NCBI GenBank assembly: GCA_027487485.1
Contig: JAIYDN010000022.1
Span: forward strand, 35,416-99,415
Direction of reading: 5' to 3'
Origin: Planctomycetaceae bacterium
Lineage (GTDB): Bacteria > Planctomycetota > Planctomycetia > Pirellulales > Pirellulaceae
Length of the DNA: 64,000 nucleotides
In this document: in pieces, positions 62,350-64,000 of the stretch
Numbering within the stretch: the stretch's first letter is position 1
Layout of the letters: each line of letters begins with the position of its first letter
Notes under the pieces: model-generated
Databases searched by the model: none
Told to the model about the DNA's origin: nothing
Seen by the model: only the letters and a program-made list of their open reading frames with translations
Made by a program: the position numbers and the translations under genes

Positions 62350-62422
62350 GTGGCCGTCCTGTATTGGTTCAGGAACTTGGCTGTGAACCAAGTTTATGTC
62401 GGTTCAATTCCGATCGGTCACC
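62350..62422 (+). tRNA. tRNA-His(GTG)
   Basis: Acceptor GTGGCCG/CGGTCAC; anticodon arm CTTGG-CTGTGAA-CCAAG; discriminator C, the histidine identity base. Only two bases separate it from the previous tRNA. The template base at -1 is T, so G-1 is not encoded in this alignment. Confidence 0.9.
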
Positions 62423-62429
62423 TTTGAAT

Positions 62430-62513
62430 GGAAGACATCCGGCCGGATGAGGACGCTGTCTTGAAAACAGCTGGCGCTAATCACGCTTCGGGGTTCGAGT
62501 CCCTGGTCTTCCG
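62430..62513 (+). tRNA. tRNA-Ser(TGA)
   Basis: Acceptor GGAAGAC/GTCTTCC perfect; anticodon arm GCTGT-CTTGAAA-ACAGC; long variable arm; discriminator G. Confidence 0.92.
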
Positions 62514-62530
62514 CTTTAATTGAAACAAAT

Positions 62531-62603
62531 AGTCCTGTGGCCCAGCGGCGAAGGCAACTGGTTTACACCCAGTCGATCGACGGTTCGAGTCCGTCCAGGA
62601 CTA
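62531..62603 (+). tRNA. tRNA-Val(TAC)
   Basis: Acceptor AGTCCTG/CAGGACT perfect; anticodon arm ACTGG-TTTACAC-CCAGT; discriminator A. Confidence 0.92.
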
Positions 62604-62614
62604 CTCATTGGAAT

Positions 62615-62685
62615 GGCGCTAATCCGCTTGGTGCGGGGCATGCCTGCAAAACATGCTCACTTGAGTTCGAATCTCACTAGCGCCT
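62615..62685 (+). tRNA. tRNA-Cys(GCA)
   Basis: Acceptor GGCGCTA/TAGCGCC perfect; anticodon loop CTGCAAA, with the last stem pair mismatched; discriminator T as in tRNA-Cys. Confidence 0.88.
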
Positions 62686-62696
62686 CTATCGTTAAT

Positions 62697-62771
62697 GGCC
62701 CATCGGTCCAGCCAGGAGTGGACGCTGCCCTGTCACGGCAGAGATCACCGGTTCAAATCCGGTATGGGTCG
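62697..62771 (+). tRNA. tRNA-Asp(GTC)
   Basis: Acceptor GGCCCAT/ATGGGTC; anticodon arm CTGCC-CTGTCAC-GGCAG; discriminator G as in tRNA-Asp. Confidence 0.92.
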
Positions 62772-62783
62772 CTTGAATCAAAT

Positions 62784-62856
62784 GGTGTGGTACGCCAACG
62801 GCTGAGCGGCTTGTTTTAGAAGCAAGTGTTTGAGGGTTCGAATCCCTCCTGCACCA
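62784..62856 (+). tRNA. tRNA-Leu(TAG), short variable loop
   Basis: Acceptor GGTGTGG/CTGCACC; anticodon arm CTTGT-TTTAGAA-GCAAG; variable loop only TGTTT; discriminator A. The missing long variable arm is abnormal for a bacterial leucine tRNA. Confidence 0.85.
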
Positions 62857-62866
62857 CTGTGAATAC

Positions 62867-62939
62867 GTCTGTGAAGTGTAGTGGATGCGCACGCGACCCT
62901 GCGAAGGTCGAAGATCAGGTTCGATTCCTGGCATGGACA
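62867..62939 (+). tRNA. tRNA-Arg(GCG)
   Basis: Acceptor GTCTGTG/CATGGAC; anticodon arm CGACC-CTGCGAA-GGTCG. A GCG anticodon is unusual, since bacteria normally use ACG edited to ICG. Confidence 0.88.
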
Positions 62940-62955
62940 CTGACGGCAACAACAT

Positions 62956-63028
62956 GGCTTGCGAGTGTGATGGATTCGCACGACAGTCTTCGAAACTGTT
63001 AGACAAGGTTCGATTCCTTGGCGAGCTA
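62956..63028 (+). tRNA. tRNA-Arg(TCG)
   Basis: Acceptor GGCTTGC/GCGAGCT; anticodon arm ACAGT-CTTCGAA-ACTGT perfect; T arm CAAGG-TTCGATT-CCTTG. Confidence 0.9.
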
Positions 63029-63039
63029 CTCGGCAACAT

Positions 63040-63113
63040 GGTGCGGTGCGCGAATTGGCATAGCGACTGAGCTCAAACCTCAGTGTTTGTGGGTTCGAAT
63101 CCCACCCACACCA
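63040..63113 (+). tRNA. tRNA-Leu(CAA), short variable loop
   Basis: Acceptor GGTGCGG/CCACACC (one mismatch); anticodon arm CTGAG-CTCAAAC-CTCAG; variable loop TGTTT. Confidence 0.85.
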
Positions 63114-63122
63114 CTCGTGCAT

Positions 63123-63196
63123 GACGTGGTACGCGAACAGGTACAGCGGCGAAGCTTAAACCTTCGCGATTGCGGGTTCGAATCCCGCCTGCGTCA
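63123..63196 (+). tRNA. tRNA-Leu(TAA), short variable loop
   Basis: Acceptor GACGTGG/CTGCGTC; anticodon stem GCGAAG/CTTCGC around CTTAAAC; variable loop about five bases. Confidence 0.85.
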
Positions 63197-63209
63197 CTGT
63201 CGATAACTT

Positions 63210-63294
63210 GGGTCGATTGGACTTGAGAGTCCAAGCTGTCTGTAAAACAGTCGCTCCTCGATGAGCAATGTAGGTTCGATTCCTTCTCGGCCCA
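63210..63294 (+). tRNA. tRNA-Tyr(GTA)
   Basis: Acceptor GGGTCGA/TCGGCCC; anticodon arm GCTGT-CTGTAAA-ACAGT; long variable arm as expected for bacterial tRNA-Tyr; 85 bases. Confidence 0.9.
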
Positions 63295-63307
63295 CTGCTA
63301 TGAACAT

Positions 63308-63381
63308 GGCTCGGTGCGATGTTGGTATTTGCAGTCAGCCCCTCAAGCTGGCGTTCACCGGTTCGATTCCGGTCCGAGTCA
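63308..63381 (+). tRNA. tRNA-Glu(CTC), C33
   Basis: Acceptor GGCTCGG/CCGAGTC; anticodon loop CCCTCAA between TCAGC and GCTGG gives CTC, but position 33 is C rather than the near-universal U. Confidence 0.8.
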
Positions 63382-63390
63382 CTACTTAAT

Positions 63391-63473
63391 CACGATGTGG
63401 TGGAACTGGTAGACACGCGATGCTCAGAATATCGTGCCATCAAGGCGTAGGAGTTCGATTCTCCTCTTCGTGA
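63391..63473 (+). tRNA. tRNA-Leu(CAG)
   Basis: Acceptor CACGATG/CTTCGTG (one mismatch); anticodon arm CGATG-CTCAGAA-TATCG; long variable arm (class II). Its 3' half is duplicated at 33148-33196. Confidence 0.88.
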
Positions 63474-63480
63474 CTTTTAT

Positions 63481-63548
63481 TGCAGGCTAGTTGGGACTGA
63501 GCTGACTTTCATAAGGTCGGTAACCCGGTTCGATTCCGGGGCTTGCAA
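63481..63548 (+). tRNA. tRNA-Met(CAT)
   Basis: Acceptor TGCAGGC/GCTTGCA fully paired; anticodon loop TTCATAA. A paired 1:72 position argues for elongator Met or lysidine-type Ile rather than initiator. A complete copy lies at 33073-33140. Confidence 0.88.
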
Positions 63549-63550
63549 CT

Positions 63551-63619
63551 TGCGGGTGGGCTAGTGCTCATCTGAGCCTCATAAGCTCGGACTGCCAGGT
63601 GCGACTCCTGGACCCGCCA
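63551..63619 (+). tRNA. tRNA-Met(CAT), possibly initiator-like
   Basis: Anticodon arm TGAGC-CTCATAA-GCTCG; acceptor TGCGGGT/ACCCGCC with an unpaired first position (T:C), a feature of initiator tRNA. The three G-C pairs of a true initiator anticodon stem are absent. Confidence 0.82.
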
Positions 63620-63702
63620 TTTGAAGCGTTGAGCTTTGAGGTTTAAGCGATAAGGAGTCGGTTTTCACTTAAACCTTACGGCTTACTCCTTACAGCTTGC
63701 AT

Positions 63703-63778
63703 GGTTGAGTACGCAAATCGGAAAAGCGACTTGGTCGAGAGCCAAGTGATTCTGCAGGTTCGACTCCTGTCTCAACCA
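63703..63778 (+). tRNA. tRNA-Leu(GAG), C33
   Basis: Acceptor GGTTGAG/CTCAACC perfect; anticodon loop TCGAGAG between CTTGG and CCAAG gives GAG with C at position 33; short variable loop. Similar D-arm sequence to the other short leucine tRNAs. Confidence 0.78.
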
Positions 63779-63789
63779 CCTTGTTTGAT

Positions 63790-63862
63790 GATCGCGTGGT
63801 CCAGCGGCTAAGACACCTGCATGACACGCAGGAAATCGAAGGTTCGATTCCATCCGCGATCA
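63790..63862 (+). tRNA. tRNA-Val(GAC)
   Basis: Acceptor GATCGCG/CGCGATC perfect; anticodon arm CCTGC-ATGACAC-GCAGG; discriminator A. Confidence 0.9.
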
Positions 63863-63874
63863 CTGATGGTAAAT

Positions 63875-63945
63875 GGTTTGTAAGTGTTCCGGGAGCACGC
63901 GTTCTTGGTAAGAACGAAGATCGAGTTCGATTCTCGAACGAACCT
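63875..63945 (+). tRNA. tRNA-Thr(GGT)
   Basis: Acceptor GGTTTGT/ACGAACC; anticodon arm CGTTC-TTGGTAA-GAACG; T arm TCGAG-TTCGATT-CTCGA. Confidence 0.9.
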
Positions 63946-63956
63946 TTGCATGAAAT

Positions 63957-64000
63957 GGGGTCATGGTCCAGCGGGAAGACATCGCCATGGCATGGCGAAA
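63957..64000 (+). tRNA. tRNA-Ala(GGC), cut by window end
   Basis: 5' part GGGGTCATGGTCCAGCGGGA; anticodon arm TCGCC-ATGGCAT-GGCGA gives GGC. The 3' half lies beyond the window, so the array continues. Confidence 0.8.

Noticed and set aside
60735..64000. Protein-coding frames of 60-115 codons across the tRNA array
   Set aside because: They arise from repeated T-loop sequence (GGTTCGATTCC), have no ribosome sites and conflict with well-folded tRNAs.
53355..64000. Prophage or ICE carrying the tRNA array
   Set aside because: No capsid, terminase, portal, relaxase or integrase gene is seen in the window; only the array type is suggestive. The region right of 64000 would have to be examined.

Overview
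The window looks like chromosome of a planctomycete, most likely Pirellulaceae (Rhodopirellula/Blastopirellula type). The evidence is a DUF1501 protein next to a large cytochrome-c/DUF1549/DUF1553 protein, a DUF1559 pilin-like remnant, secreted leucine-rich-repeat proteins, two csrA copies, sparse operons and long repeat-filled spacers. No phage structural genes, integrase or rRNA operon are seen.

Layout. 0-8 kb: two poorly known membrane proteins, then a TetR-controlled tripartite ABC exporter (regulator, permease, ATPase, membrane-fusion protein), a flavin monooxygenase and a decayed Na+/H+ antiporter. 9-21 kb: two secreted Ntn amide hydrolases, the DUF1501/PSD1 pair, a Cdd1 helix-hairpin-helix protein, an LRR protein and a HEAT/DMP19 protein. 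22-25 kb: a tightly coupled five-gene operon headed by an XRE-cupin regulator. 25-32 kb: a secreted beta-helix protein, an LssY-type protein, PnuC/NadR (nicotinamide riboside uptake and NAD synthesis) and AlkA/Ogt (DNA alkylation repair). 33-40 kb: a TlpA-like thioredoxin, KptA plus a macro-domain protein, and EF-G. 39.6-45.2 kb: a three-gene McrBC-like defence cassette. 47-53 kb: csrA, a VapBC-type toxin-antitoxin pair, and a BlaI/BlaR1/aspartyl-protease operon.

The most unusual part is 53.3-64 kb. At 60.7-64.0 kb there is a dense array of 34 tRNA genes, still running at the window edge. Together with tRNA-Thr(TGT) and tRNA-Trp(CCA) upstream it covers all 20 amino acids. Several leucine tRNAs lack the long variable arm normally found in bacteria. 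Between 53.4 and 55.9 kb, among tRNAs and small genes, lies a family of about seven structured RNAs. They share a terminal stem whose pairing is kept while its sequence changes. Two of them enclose a tRNA in circularly permuted order (T arm, capped acceptor stem, D arm). This is the architecture of YrlA-type bacterial Y RNAs; permuted tRNA genes are the alternative reading. A piece of the tRNA array has been copied to 33.1 kb, and a piece of one Y-RNA-like unit to 25.0 kb.

Dispersed repeats shape the rest: a ~300-bp repeat in five same-strand copies, a 60-bp inverted repeat that follows csrA tails, and csrA/zinc-ribbon/CoA-binding blocks in several stages of decay. KptA with a macro protein (2'-phosphate removal at RNA splice junctions and processing of its cyclic product), NAD salvage and VapC make RNA processing a recurring theme, but no functional link is shown by the sequence itself.
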